64,000 bases of DNA, taken from Kribbella caucasensis (lineage in GTDB: Bacteria; Actinomycetota; Actinomycetes; Propionibacteriales; Kribbellaceae). Shown here in pieces: positions 47,843-57,693 of the stretch. Below the pieces are notes generated by a model, which was given only the letters and a program-made list of their open reading frames with translations, was not told the origin of the DNA and did not search any database. Where the stretch lies: NCBI RefSeq assembly GCF_004361855.1, contig NZ_SNWQ01000025.1, positions 1 to 64,000 of the forward strand. The letters run 5' to 3'. The translations under genes and the position numbers were made by a program. Numbering within the stretch: position 1 is the first letter of the stretch; every line of letters starts with the position of its first letter.

Positions 47843-48982
47843 CCGCGGCGAGTCCAGCTGATCGCCGTACCGTTCCCGCAGCTGGGCGACCCGGTAGCGC
47901 ACGGTCTGCGGGTGGATGTGCAGCTCCTCGGCGATCGCCGTACGGTCGCCCATGTGCCGCAGCCACGCGGTCAGCGTCTCGATCAGCCGCGCCCGCGCTC
48001 CGGTCGGGAGGTCGTCGAGCGGCGCGAGCAGCTGGTCGCGCAGGAACCCCATCAGGCGCTCGTCGCGATAGACGATGATCGTGTCGAGATGCTCGTCGGC
48101 GAACACCGGTTCGTCGGTCAGGATGCCCTGTTGCTTGAGCCGTACGGCGATCTGCGCGATCGCGACGCTTCGCGGCAGGTGCTCCAGGGCCACGGTGTGG
48201 CCGACCACGGCATTGGCGCCCCGGAGTGCGCGGCGGAGCTGGTCCCGGCGGCCCGGCAGCCCGGGGTCGGGGACGATGGTGCCGGACAGTTGCTCGTGCC
48301 GCACGGGCAGGGATCCCGCATCCACGTGGGCCAGCACGCGCCGGGCGACGTCGGTGTTTGCGTCCACCAGTACGACAGCCCCGGTCGCGGGGATCGGCCA
48401 GTTGGCCCGGGCGGCGGCCTCGCGGATCGCGTTCATGCTCGAGCGATCTGAGAGCAGCAGCTCGGCCAGCTCCTCACGGTTGCGCTCCCGAGCCGACGCG
48501 TCCTCGCTCTGCTCCAGGACATAGCCGCGCGCGGATGCCGAGGAGAGCTGGTTGACGAAGTCGAACACCGCCTCGGCGAGCGCCGCCAGGACACCTGGCC
48601 GGACCCCGAGTGCCAGCGCCGTGTCCGAGACGTGCCGCCAGGCGGTGCGGGCGCCGAGCTGGTACGCGGTCAGCAGGCGGGTGAGGTCCTGACCGGCCTG
48701 CCACTGGCGGCGGCCGATCTGCTCGAACACGATCTGGATCGTCTGCGCGCCCTCGAGACTGTCGTCTCGCGACGCCGACCGGCCGTGCTCGGCCATGTCG
48801 AGGAGTCGGTGTATGAACAGCTCGGCGGCTTCCCGCATACCGTGCGGATTGTGTTCGAGGAACGCGGCGTACTCGGGCATACCGTCGGCGAGCAGGTCCC
48901 GGACCTCGGCCAGCAGCTCCGGCAGACGGTTGTCGAGGGCAAGCTCCAGTCTCGCCCGGCCCTGCGCCGCGTCGGTGCCCAT
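47798..48982 (-). CDS. PucR-family transcriptional regulator with RsbRD_N-like N-terminus
   Basis: 394 residues. A helical N-terminal domain resembles RsbRD_N (LLAEVRDLLADGMPEYAAFL onward), a central region resembles the degenerate GGDEF of CdaR/PucR proteins, and the C-terminal PucR helix-turn-helix is clear (TAIAEELHIHPQTVRYRVAQ). ATG 48982 follows a G-rich ribosome binding site. It is divergent from the hopanoid operon (176-base gap) and convergent with the fusion acyltransferase, so it may regulate either. This is inference. Confidence 0.85.
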   Translation of the reverse strand: MGTDAAQGRARLELALDNRLPELLAEVRDLLADGMPEYAAFLEHNPHGMREAAELFIHRLLDMAEHGRSASRDDSLEGAQTIQIVFEQIGRRQWQAGQDLTRLLTAYQLGARTAWRHVSDTALALGVRPGVLAALAEAVFDFVNQLSSASARGYVLEQSEDASARERNREELAELLLSDRSSMNAIREAAARANWPIPATGAVVLVDANTDVARRVLAHVDAGSLPVRHEQLSGTIVPDPGLPGRRDQLRRALRGANAVVGHTVALEHLPRSVAIAQIAVRLKQQGILTDEPVFADEHLDTIIVYRDERLMGFLRDQLLAPLDDLPTGARARLIETLTAWLRHMGDRTAIAEELHIHPQTVRYRVAQLRERYGDQLDSPRSRARLFLALVWPFR

Positions 48983-49158
48983 CGCCCGCCCCCCGTAGTG
49001 CTCTAGACAGCCCTGTCGCGCCCTGGGACGTCCTGCCGCTCGTCCAGCTCTGAACGCCCAGCCGCGCTCTGGATTGTACGGTCGTGACAATTTTCGGGTC
49101 CAGGAATCACTCCGGCAGCGGCAGACCTGGCGATTGGGACGGACCGAAGATTGCTGAC

Positions 49159-50037
49159 ATGGCCAGCTCGCGTCACCGGCCGCCCAGAACTGCTCCCTCG
49201 TCAATCGACGAGGGAGCGTTGCGCACCCGCGAGAACGCCGAGAATTTCCCCGTCGCGCTGCGATTCCTGCCGCGTCAGCATCGCGACGACCTGCACGCGA
49301 TCTACGCCTACGCCCGGATGGTCGACGAGATCGGCGACGCGTACACCGGCGACCGCACGGCCCGGCTGCGTGAGGTGGCGGCGGACCTCGGCACGATCTG
49401 GTCAGGCGGTCAGCCGTCGGACGCCATAGTCCGGAAGCTGGCCCTGACAGTGCGCGAGCGGGGGATGTCAGCCGAGCCGTTCGAGCGGCTGATCGAGGCG
49501 AACCTGCTGGACCAGGTGGTGTCGCGGTACGAGACCTTCGACGACCTGCGCGGGTACTGCGCTCTGTCCGCCGACCCGGTCGGCCGGATGGTGCTGGAGA
49601 TCTTTGGACAGGCAACCCCGGAGGCCATCGCGCGATCCGACCAGGTCTGCACGGCGTTGCAACTGCTCGAACACTGGCAGGACGTCGGCGAGGACCGGCG
49701 CGCCGGTCGCGTGTACCTACCGCAGGAAGATCTCCGTCGGTACGGCGTCAGTGAGCGTGACCTGGATCAGTCGAGCGCGGGCCGACGGCTCCGCGAGTTG
49801 ATGCGGTTCGAGATCGAACGGGCCGCCGGACTGCTCGGTGAAGGGACGGCGATCGTGCAGCACCTGCAGGGATGGGGGCGGATCAGCGTGGCCGGCTTCG
49901 TCGCCGGGGGACAGGCGACTGTGTCGGCGTTGAGGCGCGCCGACGGCGATGTGCTTGACCGGTCCGCCCGGCCGTCGCAGTTGACCACAGCGATCCGGAT
50001 CCTCGGCCTGCTGGCGAGCCGGCGGTCGGTGCGATGA
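49159..50037 (+). CDS. hpnC: Hydroxysqualene synthase HpnC
   Basis: A 292-residue trans-isoprenyl synthase that converts presqualene diphosphate to hydroxysqualene. The [20 protein letters not shown] start, the first acidic motif [10 protein letters not shown] and the second [14 protein letters not shown] are characteristic. GTG 49084 is an alternative start; neither candidate has a strong ribosome binding site, and ATG 49159 better fits family length. It is first in an eight-gene overlapping operon; its stop overlaps hpnD (ATGA). Confidence 0.9.
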   Translation: MASSRHRPPRTAPSSIDEGALRTRENAENFPVALRFLPRQHRDDLHAIYAYARMVDEIGDAYTGDRTARLREVAADLGTIWSGGQPSDAIVRKLALTVRERGMSAEPFERLIEANLLDQVVSRYETFDDLRGYCALSADPVGRMVLEIFGQATPEAIARSDQVCTALQLLEHWQDVGEDRRAGRVYLPQEDLRRYGVSERDLDQSSAGRRLRELMRFEIERAAGLLGEGTAIVQHLQGWGRISVAGFVAGGQATVSALRRADGDVLDRSARPSQLTTAIRILGLLASRRSVR

Positions 50038-50894
50038 GCACGATCGAGCAGGCGTACGCCACCTGCGAGCAGATCACCCGGACCGAGGCAGGCAACTTCT
50101 ACTACGGCATCCGCCTGCTGCCGCCATCCAAACGATCCGCCCTGTGCGCGGTCTACGCGCTTGCGCGCCGGATCGACGACATCGGCGACGGCGATGGCGC
50201 GACCGCTGACAAGGAGACGGCCCTCGCCGCGGTCCGCAAGGACCTCGGCAGGCTGGACGAGAGCAGCGACCCGGTGTTCACCGCGGTGAACGACGCCGCA
50301 CGCCGGTTCCCGGTGCCGCTCACCGCGTTCGAGGAGCTCATCGACGGTGTCCAGATGGACCTGGGCGAGGTCAGGATCGCCGACTTCGACGAGCTTGTCG
50401 TGTACTGCCGCCACGTCGCCGGCTCCGTAGGCCGCCTGTGCCTGTCGATCTTCGGCAGCAGCACAACGGACGCGAGGACTTCGCTGTACGCCGACCAACT
50501 CGGGGTCGCCCTGCAGCAGACCAACATCCTGCGCGACATCCGCGAAGACCTCGGCAACGGCCGCGTCTACCTCCCACAGGACGAGCTCGACCGGTACGGC
50601 GTGGAACTGCGTGTCGACGACCTCGGCGCGCTGGACGACCCAGCGGGCAGGCTGGCCGCCTACATCCGGTACGCCGCCGGGCGCGCGGGCGACTGGTATT
50701 CGCTCGGCCTGCGGCTCGTCCCACACCTCGACCGGCGCAGCGCGGCATGCTGCCGGGCAATGGCCGGGATCTACCACCATCTGCTCGACCGTATCGCTGC
50801 CGACCCGGTCCTCGTCTACGACCAAAGGTTGTCGCTCAGCGTCGCCCAGAAGGCGCGCGTCGCCGTGACCGCCCTGGCCGGGGGAGGACGATGA
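50034..50894 (+). CDS. hpnD: Presqualene diphosphate synthase HpnD
   Basis: A 286-residue enzyme that joins two farnesyl diphosphates into presqualene diphosphate. Acidic motifs [15 protein letters not shown] (near residue 40) and [18 protein letters not shown] (near residue 165) bind the Mg-diphosphates. Its ATG overlaps the hpnC stop and its stop overlaps hpnE, so translation is coupled on both sides. Confidence 0.94.
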   Translation: MSTIEQAYATCEQITRTEAGNFYYGIRLLPPSKRSALCAVYALARRIDDIGDGDGATADKETALAAVRKDLGRLDESSDPVFTAVNDAARRFPVPLTAFEELIDGVQMDLGEVRIADFDELVVYCRHVAGSVGRLCLSIFGSSTTDARTSLYADQLGVALQQTNILRDIREDLGNGRVYLPQDELDRYGVELRVDDLGALDDPAGRLAAYIRYAAGRAGDWYSLGLRLVPHLDRRSAACCRAMAGIYHHLLDRIAADPVLVYDQRLSLSVAQKARVAVTALAGGGR

Positions 50895-52231
50895 CCGCCC
50901 GGCGCGTCGCAGTCGTCGGGGGTGGCCTGGCCGGCCTCACCGCGGCACTGCGATGCGCCGACGAAGGCTGTGCTGTCACGCTGTTCGAAGCACGACCCCG
51001 GCTCGGTGGGCTCACTCACTCGTTCCAGCGCGACGGACTGTGGATCGACAACGGCCAACATGTGTTCCTGCGGTGCTGCACGGCGTATCAGGGATTTCTG
51101 GAGCGGCTGGGCGTCGCTGACCGGGTCACCGTGCAGGACCGGCTCGACGTACCGGTCCGCAGTGAGCTCGATGCGCGAGCCGGGCGACTTCGCCGTACGG
51201 GATTGCCGGCGCCACTCCACCTCGGGTCTACCTTGGCGCGCTATCGATGGTTGAGCCCGACGGCTCAGGCGCGAGTGGTGCGCGCCGCTTTGGCGCTTGG
51301 TCGGGTGGATCGCACAGATCCCGAGGTCGACCGTCGGTCCTTCGGTGATTGGCTCACCGCGCACGGTCAGGATCGGCGGGCCATCGAGGCCGTCTGGGAC
51401 CTGATCGGCATCGCGACGCTGAACGCTCCGGCTGAGCGTGCGTCCCTGGCACTCGCCGCGACGGTCTTCCAGGTCGGCCTGCTGGAGTCAGCCGCCGCAG
51501 CCGACATCGGTTGGTCCCTGGTACCGCTCCAGGAGTTGCACGGCGACGCGGCCTTCCGTGCGCTGACCGCGGCGGGGGTGACCGTGCGAACCCGGTGCAA
51601 GGTCCGTGACGTCGTACCGGCCGGTGAGGGCTGGACGGTGGACGGTGGCGCCTTCAACGACGTCGTACTCGCCGTTCCTCCAGCGGCCGTGGAGACACTC
51701 ACCCCGCCAGGCGCGATTGAGCTGGAGCCGGGCTGGGCAGAGGAGCTCGGTAGCACGCCGATCGTCAACCTCCACGTCATCTACGACCGGGTCGTGCTCG
51801 ACGAGCCGTTCTTCGCGGCGGTCGACAGCCCGCTGCAGTGGGTGTTCGACCGCTCCAGCCAGGCTGGACTCAGTCAGGGGCAGTACATCGCGGTGTCGCT
51901 GTCGGCGGCGGACGACATCGTCGATACACCGGTCTCGGCGCTGCGCGACCGGTTCCTTCCACACCTGGAACGTCTGCTGCGGGTCTCCGCCGAGACCCGT
52001 GTACTGGAGTTCTTCGTCACCCGGGAACGGCAGGCCACCTTCCGGCAGCGGCCGGGCACCGTCGGCCTGCGTGCGTCGGCGCGTACGGCGCTACCCGGGC
52101 TCTACCTGGCCGGTGCTTGGACCGACACCGGCTGGCCCGCAACCATGGAGGGCGCTGTCCGCAGCGGAGCGGCCGCAGTGGCCGCGCTGCTCCAACGGTG
52201 CCCAGCTGAACGTCGGGAGGCAGTGGTATGA
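50891..52231 (+). CDS. hpnE: Hydroxysqualene dehydroxylase HpnE
   Basis: A 446-residue FAD-dependent amine-oxidase-fold enzyme that reduces hydroxysqualene to squalene. It has the N-terminal dinucleotide motif [20 protein letters not shown] followed by LGGLTHSF, the conserved [14 protein letters not shown], and the C-terminal FAD contact [20 protein letters not shown]. It completes the HpnC-HpnD-HpnE route to squalene. It overlaps both neighbours by four bases. Confidence 0.94.
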   Translation: MTARRVAVVGGGLAGLTAALRCADEGCAVTLFEARPRLGGLTHSFQRDGLWIDNGQHVFLRCCTAYQGFLERLGVADRVTVQDRLDVPVRSELDARAGRLRRTGLPAPLHLGSTLARYRWLSPTAQARVVRAALALGRVDRTDPEVDRRSFGDWLTAHGQDRRAIEAVWDLIGIATLNAPAERASLALAATVFQVGLLESAAAADIGWSLVPLQELHGDAAFRALTAAGVTVRTRCKVRDVVPAGEGWTVDGGAFNDVVLAVPPAAVETLTPPGAIELEPGWAEELGSTPIVNLHVIYDRVVLDEPFFAAVDSPLQWVFDRSSQAGLSQGQYIAVSLSAADDIVDTPVSALRDRFLPHLERLLRVSAETRVLEFFVTRERQATFRQRPGTVGLRASARTALPGLYLAGAWTDTGWPATMEGAVRSGAAAVAALLQRCPAERREAVV

Positions 52232-53241
52232 CGATCACCGCGGAAACCCTCGACCGCAGTCGCGGCCTGGTCGCGCCGGCCCTGCGCCAGGCCGTCGAGC
52301 GCCTCGATCCCTTCACTCGGCTGGTCGTTTCGTACCACCTCGGCTGGTCGGACGAGCACGGGAGGCCGACCGAGGCCAACCCGGGCAAGAGCCTGCGACC
52401 CGCGCTCGCCCTGCTCGCGGCCGAAGCGGTCACGGGCGTGCCCGAACCGGGATTGCCGGGCGCAGTGGCGGTCGAGCTCGTCCACAACTTCTCCCTGCTG
52501 CACGACGATCTGATGGATCGCGACACCGAGCGCCGCCACCGCCGGACCGTCTGGGCTGTCTGGGGCGACGCGACCGCCGTACTGGCTGGTGACGCGCTCC
52601 TTTCCCTTGCCCACGAGGTGTTGACCGAGAGCGAATCGCCGTACCGGCAAGCAGCCGGCCAGGCAGTGGCGATCGCCACTCGGGAGCTGATTCGCGGGCA
52701 GGTGCTGGATCTCGCCTTCGAGCAGCGGAACGACGTGACGCTGGACGAGTGCCTCGAGATGGCGGCCGGCAAGACCGGCGCCCTGCTCGGGGTCAGCGCG
52801 GCGATCGGCGCGATTCTGGCCGGGGCGCCGCAGGCGGTGGTCGCCGGGCTGTCCAGGTTCGGTGCCGAGCTGGGGATGGCGTTCCAGCTCGTCGACGACC
52901 TGCTCGGGATCTGGGGATCACCTGTGGTCACGGGCAAGCCGGTGTTCGCCGATCTGGTCGCGCGAAAGAAGACGTTGCCGGTGACCTGGTCGCTCGATCA
53001 CGGTGGCGAGGCCGGGCGGGAGCTGGCCGCGTGGCTGCGCCGCGACGGCGGTCTGACGGAGGACGAGCTCCGGTACGCCGCTCAGCTGATCGAGCGTGCC
53101 GGTGGTCGGGACTGGGCAACTCAGGAAGCGCGGGACCGCATCGGCCTGGCCGAGCATGCTCTCGACCAAGCAGGGCTCGACGACGTCGTCCGGAACCGGC
53201 TCGGTCAGGTCGCCCGCTTCGTGATCGAGAGGCAGTCATGA
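52228..53241 (+). CDS. Polyprenyl (farnesyl-type) diphosphate synthase
   Basis: A 337-residue E-type prenyltransferase. The first aspartate-rich motif is LLHDDLMDRD (near residue 92) and the second is FQLVDDLLGIWG, ending DDLLG rather than the canonical DDxxD. GKSLRPALALLAAEA near residue 52 binds isopentenyl diphosphate. It probably supplies farnesyl diphosphate for hpnD. It is coupled to hpnE upstream and shc downstream by four-base overlaps. Confidence 0.9.
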   Translation: MTITAETLDRSRGLVAPALRQAVERLDPFTRLVVSYHLGWSDEHGRPTEANPGKSLRPALALLAAEAVTGVPEPGLPGAVAVELVHNFSLLHDDLMDRDTERRHRRTVWAVWGDATAVLAGDALLSLAHEVLTESESPYRQAAGQAVAIATRELIRGQVLDLAFEQRNDVTLDECLEMAAGKTGALLGVSAAIGAILAGAPQAVVAGLSRFGAELGMAFQLVDDLLGIWGSPVVTGKPVFADLVARKKTLPVTWSLDHGGEAGRELAAWLRRDGGLTEDELRYAAQLIERAGGRDWATQEARDRIGLAEHALDQAGLDDVVRNRLGQVARFVIERQS

Positions 53242-55172
53242 CGGCTGGGGAACGCATCGACCCACCTGCCGCAATCGGTACGGCGCCTGACGCGGTTGGT
53301 GCGGCGGCCGACGCGCGGGCGGCCCTGGGCGCGGCGGTGGAACACCTGCGGGGGCAGCAGCACGAGGACGGCTGGTGGAAGGGTCTGCTGGCCACCAACG
53401 TGACGATGGACGCCGAGGACCTGATGCTCCGGGCGTTCCTCGGCATCGCGACGCAGCGGACGAACGAGGAGACGGCCCGCTGGATCCGTTCCCAGCAACG
53501 GGTGGACGGGTCATGGGCGACGTTCCATGGTGGGCCAGGCGACCTGTCGACCACTGTCGAGGCGTGGGTCGCCCTGCGGTTCGCCGGTGATCAGCCCGAT
53601 GCGCGGCACATGCGCCAGGCCGCCGAGTTCGTCCGGTCCAAGGGTGGGGTCGAGCGGGCTCGCGTGTTCAGCCATATCTGGCTCGCGCTGTTCGGGCTGT
53701 GGAGCTGGGACGACTGTCCTGCGCTGCCGCCGGAGATCATGTACCTGCCGGCGTGGGCGCCTCTCAACATCTACAACTGGGGTTGCTGGGCTCGTCAGAC
53801 CATCGTGCCGCTCACCATCGTCAGCGCCCTCGAGCCCGTGCATCCCGTGGAGTTCGGCATTGCAGAGCTGAAGACCGGGGCACCGCCGCCGCCACGACGA
53901 CCGGCGTACAGCATCGCTGGGTTCTTCCAGCGGCTCGACCCTGTGCTGCACAGCTACGGGCGTCGGCCGCTCAAACACCTGCGGCAGAAGGCGATGCGCC
54001 TCGCCGTCGAGTGGATCCTGGCGCGTCAGGAAGCCGACGGCGGCTGGGGCGGCATCCAGCCGCCGTGGGTGTATTCGCTCATCGCGCTGCACCGGATGGG
54101 GTACTCGCTCGACCACCCGGCGATGCGTGCCGGGATCGAAGGGCTCGAAGGCTTCACTGTCCAGGCCTCCTCGTCCGACGGACCTGTGCGGTGGCTGGAG
54201 GCGTGCCAGTCGCCGGTGTGGGACACCGGGCTCGCACTCGCCGCCCTGCTCGACGCAGGCGTTCCGGCGGACGATCCGGCCGTCCTCAGAGCGACCGACT
54301 GGTTGCTGGACGAGCAGATTCTGGCCGGTGGTGACTTGCAAGTGCGCCGTCCCAGGCTGCCGCCGGGCGGGTGGGCCTTCGAGTTTGCCAACGACAACTA
54401 TCCCGACACCGACGACACCGCCGAGATCGTGTTGGCCCTGCGCCGGGTGGATCACCCGGATGCCGCGCGGGTGCGGGCGGCGATCGATCGTGCGGTCGTG
54501 TGGACGACCGGGATGCAGTCCGGTGACGGCGGGTGGGGCGCGTTTGACGCGGACAACACCCACACGCTGGCGAACGCGTTGCCGTTCTGCGATTTCGGTG
54601 CCGTCATCGATCCACCGTCGGCCGACGTCACCGCACATGTGGTCGAAATGCTCGCCGCCGAAGGCCGTACGGCCGAGGAGCCGTGCCGGCACGGCGTACG
54701 GTGGCTGCTCGACGCGCAGGAGGCTGACGGATCGTGGTTCGGTCGCTGGGGTGCCAATCACGTCTATGGCACCGGCGCTGTCGTGCCGGCGCTGATTGCG
54801 GTGGGGATACCGGCCGGCGCGCCGGCGGTGCGAGCAGCCGTGAGGTGGCTCGAGGATCACCAGAACGATGACGGAGGTTGGGGCGAGGACCTGCGCTCGT
54901 ACGACGATCCGGCCTGGATCGGTCGAGGTGAGTCGACCGCCTCACAGACCGCCTGGGCGCTGCTCGCTCTGCTTGCCGCCGGTGAAGACACCGCCTCGGT
55001 CGACCAGGGTGTGGAGTACCTCGTCCGCACTCAGCTGGCGGACGGCGGCTGGGACGAGGAGCTGTACACCGGCACGGGCTTTCCGGGCGACTTCTACATC
55101 AACTACGAGATCTACCGGCTCGTCTTCCCGATCTGGGCGCTCGGCCGCTTCGTCGCGCGGAGTACCCGATGA
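53238..55172 (+). CDS. shc: Squalene-hopene cyclase
   Basis: A 644-residue membrane-associated triterpene cyclase that folds squalene into hopene/hopanol. The catalytic DxDD motif is in YPDTDDTAEIVLAL near residue 391. Several QW repeats are visible (ARQEADGGWGGI, GMQSGDGGWGAF, DHQNDDGGWGED, TQLADGGWDEE). Length matches bacterial SHC. Start ATG 53238 overlaps the prenyl synthase stop, and the stop overlaps the next ATG. Confidence 0.96.
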   Translation: MTAGERIDPPAAIGTAPDAVGAAADARAALGAAVEHLRGQQHEDGWWKGLLATNVTMDAEDLMLRAFLGIATQRTNEETARWIRSQQRVDGSWATFHGGPGDLSTTVEAWVALRFAGDQPDARHMRQAAEFVRSKGGVERARVFSHIWLALFGLWSWDDCPALPPEIMYLPAWAPLNIYNWGCWARQTIVPLTIVSALEPVHPVEFGIAELKTGAPPPPRRPAYSIAGFFQRLDPVLHSYGRRPLKHLRQKAMRLAVEWILARQEADGGWGGIQPPWVYSLIALHRMGYSLDHPAMRAGIEGLEGFTVQASSSDGPVRWLEACQSPVWDTGLALAALLDAGVPADDPAVLRATDWLLDEQILAGGDLQVRRPRLPPGGWAFEFANDNYPDTDDTAEIVLALRRVDHPDAARVRAAIDRAVVWTTGMQSGDGGWGAFDADNTHTLANALPFCDFGAVIDPPSADVTAHVVEMLAAEGRTAEEPCRHGVRWLLDAQEADGSWFGRWGANHVYGTGAVVPALIAVGIPAGAPAVRAAVRWLEDHQNDDGGWGEDLRSYDDPAWIGRGESTASQTAWALLALLAAGEDTASVDQGVEYLVRTQLADGGWDEELYTGTGFPGDFYINYEIYRLVFPIWALGRFVARSTR

Positions 55173-56686
55173 CCGGAATCGTCAGTACGCCGTTGCTGTC
55201 CGAGTGGCTCGCACTCCGCGACCGGCTCACGGCCGACGTTCTCCGCACCGGACGCTCCTCGGACGGCGGACTCGGGCAGACCGGAGAACCGGAGGAGAAG
55301 GGTGAGGCGGAGCTGGCCGGACCGCCCGGCAGGCGGCCGGTGCTGGTGGCCGGGGTGGCCGGTGGTCTCGGCAACGAACTCCGGCCCGGCGACCTGGTCG
55401 TCGCGGACGAGATCCGGGGTGGCGCCGAGCCGATTCCAAGCTATGCGTCCCCGTTCCTCGTGGGTTCGTTGCGGCGTGCCGGCCTGCGGGTACACCACGG
55501 GCCCGTCGAGACGACCCCGCGGATCGTCGATGCGCCGGATGCCCGCCGTACGCTCGGAGTGACCGGCGCTCTCGCTGTCGACACGGAGTCGGCCCTGCTG
55601 GCCGCTGCCGCACCACCAGGACAGGCAGCCGTGATCCGCGCCGTCGTCGACACGGCGGGCCACCGGCTACTCCGTCCAGGGACGCTGGTTCGCGGGCCGA
55701 AAGCCTTGTGGGCCTTGCGTCGCGCGGCGCCGGTTATCGATGCCTGGGCCGCCGCGACCGATGATCGCGAGGTCGTCCTCGCGGGTCCGCGGTCCTTCTG
55801 CGCGGGCGTCGAGCGCGCCATCGAGATCGTGGAACGTGCGCTGGCGAAGTTCGGGCCGCCGGTCTACGTACGCCGTCAGATCGTGCACAACATCCACGTT
55901 GTCAGTGAGCTGGAGCGGCGCGGCGCAGTCTTCGTCGAGGAGGTCGCAGAGGTGCCCGAGGGCAGCATCACCGTGCTCGCCGCCCACGGCGTCGCCCCGC
56001 AGGTCCGTACCGACGCCGCCGCACGCAACCTCCGGCTGATCGACGCCACCTGCCCGCTGGTCGCCAAGGTGCACAGCGAAGTACGCCGCTTTGTTGCTCG
56101 CGGCAACACCGTGTTCCTGATCGGTCATCGCGACCACGAGGAGGTCGTCGGCACTCAAGGTGAGGCGCCCGGTCAGGTGATCGTCGTGACCGATCCCGAC
56201 GAGGCCGGGCGGGTGAGCGTCGCCGATCCGCGACGAGTCTCCTACGTCATGCAAACCACCCTCGCCGTCGACGAGGCCGAGCAGACGGCGACCGTTCTGC
56301 GTGACCGGTTCCCCGCGCTGACCGGTCCGCGCAGCGACGACATCTGCTACGCCACCACGAACCGGCAGCAGGCGGTCCGCGCCGTCGCGCGAGACACCGA
56401 CCTTGTCCTCGTGCTTGGATCTGCGAACTCGTCCAACTCCCATCGGCTCGCGGAGGTCGCCGTGGCCGAGGGGGTCAAGGCGCATCTCGTCGACGACGCG
56501 AGCGCCGTAGACCTGCACTGGCTGCGCGGCGTACGACGTATCGGCGTCACCGCCGGAGCATCCGCACCACCCCGGCTCGTTGACGACCTGGTGCGGTGTC
56601 TGTCCGGCCTCGGCCAGGTGACTGTCACCGAGATCAGCGTCGTCGACGAGCACATCCGATTCACTCTGCCCCGGGAGGTGAGCTGA
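55169..56686 (+). CDS. Fusion of HpnG-like nucleoside phosphorylase and IspH (HMBPP reductase)
   Basis: 505 residues. The first about 185 resemble HpnG/purine nucleoside phosphorylases (VLVAGVAGGLGNELRPGDLV; AVDTESALLAAA). HpnG is assigned to adenosylhopane side-chain processing. From about residue 190 onward it is a full IspH, the 4Fe-4S enzyme making IPP/DMAPP from HMBPP. The three cluster cysteines are in SFCAGVERAIEI (about 210), DATCPLVAKVH (about 294) and DDICYATTNRQ (about 391). IspH substrate motifs AAHGVAPQV and GHRDHEEVVG are present. There is no frameshift at the junction. It overlaps the shc stop and is followed by hpnH. Confidence 0.9.
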   Translation: MTGIVSTPLLSEWLALRDRLTADVLRTGRSSDGGLGQTGEPEEKGEAELAGPPGRRPVLVAGVAGGLGNELRPGDLVVADEIRGGAEPIPSYASPFLVGSLRRAGLRVHHGPVETTPRIVDAPDARRTLGVTGALAVDTESALLAAAAPPGQAAVIRAVVDTAGHRLLRPGTLVRGPKALWALRRAAPVIDAWAAATDDREVVLAGPRSFCAGVERAIEIVERALAKFGPPVYVRRQIVHNIHVVSELERRGAVFVEEVAEVPEGSITVLAAHGVAPQVRTDAAARNLRLIDATCPLVAKVHSEVRRFVARGNTVFLIGHRDHEEVVGTQGEAPGQVIVVTDPDEAGRVSVADPRRVSYVMQTTLAVDEAEQTATVLRDRFPALTGPRSDDICYATTNRQQAVRAVARDTDLVLVLGSANSSNSHRLAEVAVAEGVKAHLVDDASAVDLHWLRGVRRIGVTAGASAPPRLVDDLVRCLSGLGQVTVTEISVVDEHIRFTLPREVS

Positions 56687-56688
56687 CC

Positions 56689-57693
56689 GTGGCCATGCCG
56701 CTGCGTCAGTCGATCCGCCTCGGTAGTTTTCTGCTCAAGCAGAAGCTGCTGCGACGGGAGAAGTTCGCACTGCTGGTCGAACTCGAGCCGCTGTTCGCCT
56801 GCAATCTCGCCTGCGCCGGCTGCGGCAAGATCCAGCACCCCGCCTCGATCCTGAAGCAGCGGATGCCGGTCGAGCAGGCGGTCGCCGCGATCGAGGAGAG
56901 CGGCGCCCCGATGGTGTCGATCGCCGGCGGCGAGCCGTTGATGCACCAGCAGATCGACGAGATCGTCCGGCAACTGCTGGCCCGGCGGAAGATCGTCTTC
57001 CTGTGCACCAACGCGTTGCTGCTGCCCAAGCATCTGCACAAGTTCACGCCGCACCGCAACTTCGCCTGGATGGTGCACATCGACGGGTTGCGCGAGCGCC
57101 ACGACGCGTCGGTGTGCAAGGACGGTGTCTTCGACCAGGCTGTCGCCGCCATCAAACAGGCCCAGGCCGCCGGGTTCCGGGTGATGACCAACACCACCTT
57201 CTTCGACACCGACACGCCGCAGGACGTCATCGACGTACTGGACTATCTCAACGACGAGCTCGGCGTCGACAACATGCAGATCTCGCCCGGGTTCGCGTAC
57301 GAGAAGGCGCCGGACCAGGAGCACTGGCTCGGTCCCGAGGAGACCCGGCAGCTGTTCGCGAAGGCCTTCGCCGGTGGGCGCCGGAAGAAGTGGCGGCTGA
57401 ACCACTCGCCGCTGTTCCTGGACTTCCTCGAGGGCAAGGTCGACTTCTCCTGCACGGCGTGGGCGATTCCGTCGTACTCGCTCAAGGGCTGGCAGCGGCC
57501 GTGCTACCTGATGGATGACGAGTACGTCGCGACGTACAAGGAACTGCTCGAGGACACGGACTGGAACGCGTACGGTCGCGGCAAGGATCCGCGGTGCGCG
57601 AACTGTATGGCGCACTGCGGCTACGAGCCGACGGCTGTGGTGGCGACCATGCGGTCACTGCGGGAGACCATCCGCGCCGCGGTCGGATCATGA
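56689..57693 (+). CDS. hpnH: Adenosyl-hopene transferase HpnH (radical SAM)
   Basis: A 334-residue radical SAM enzyme that adds the adenosyl group to the hopene side chain. The cluster motif is FACNLACAGCGK (CX3CX2C, near residue 40), followed by VSIAGGEPLMHQQIDE (SAM contacts) and a C-terminal DUF3463 cysteine region (RCANCMAHCGYEPTAV). GTG 56689 gives the usual MAMPLRQSIRLG start with GGGAGG at workable spacing; ATG 56695 is an alternative. Two bases separate it from the fusion gene, and it overlaps dxs. Confidence 0.95.
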   Translation: MAMPLRQSIRLGSFLLKQKLLRREKFALLVELEPLFACNLACAGCGKIQHPASILKQRMPVEQAVAAIEESGAPMVSIAGGEPLMHQQIDEIVRQLLARRKIVFLCTNALLLPKHLHKFTPHRNFAWMVHIDGLRERHDASVCKDGVFDQAVAAIKQAQAAGFRVMTNTTFFDTDTPQDVIDVLDYLNDELGVDNMQISPGFAYEKAPDQEHWLGPEETRQLFAKAFAGGRRKKWRLNHSPLFLDFLEGKVDFSCTAWAIPSYSLKGWQRPCYLMDDEYVATYKELLEDTDWNAYGRGKDPRCANCMAHCGYEPTAVVATMRSLRETIRAAVGS

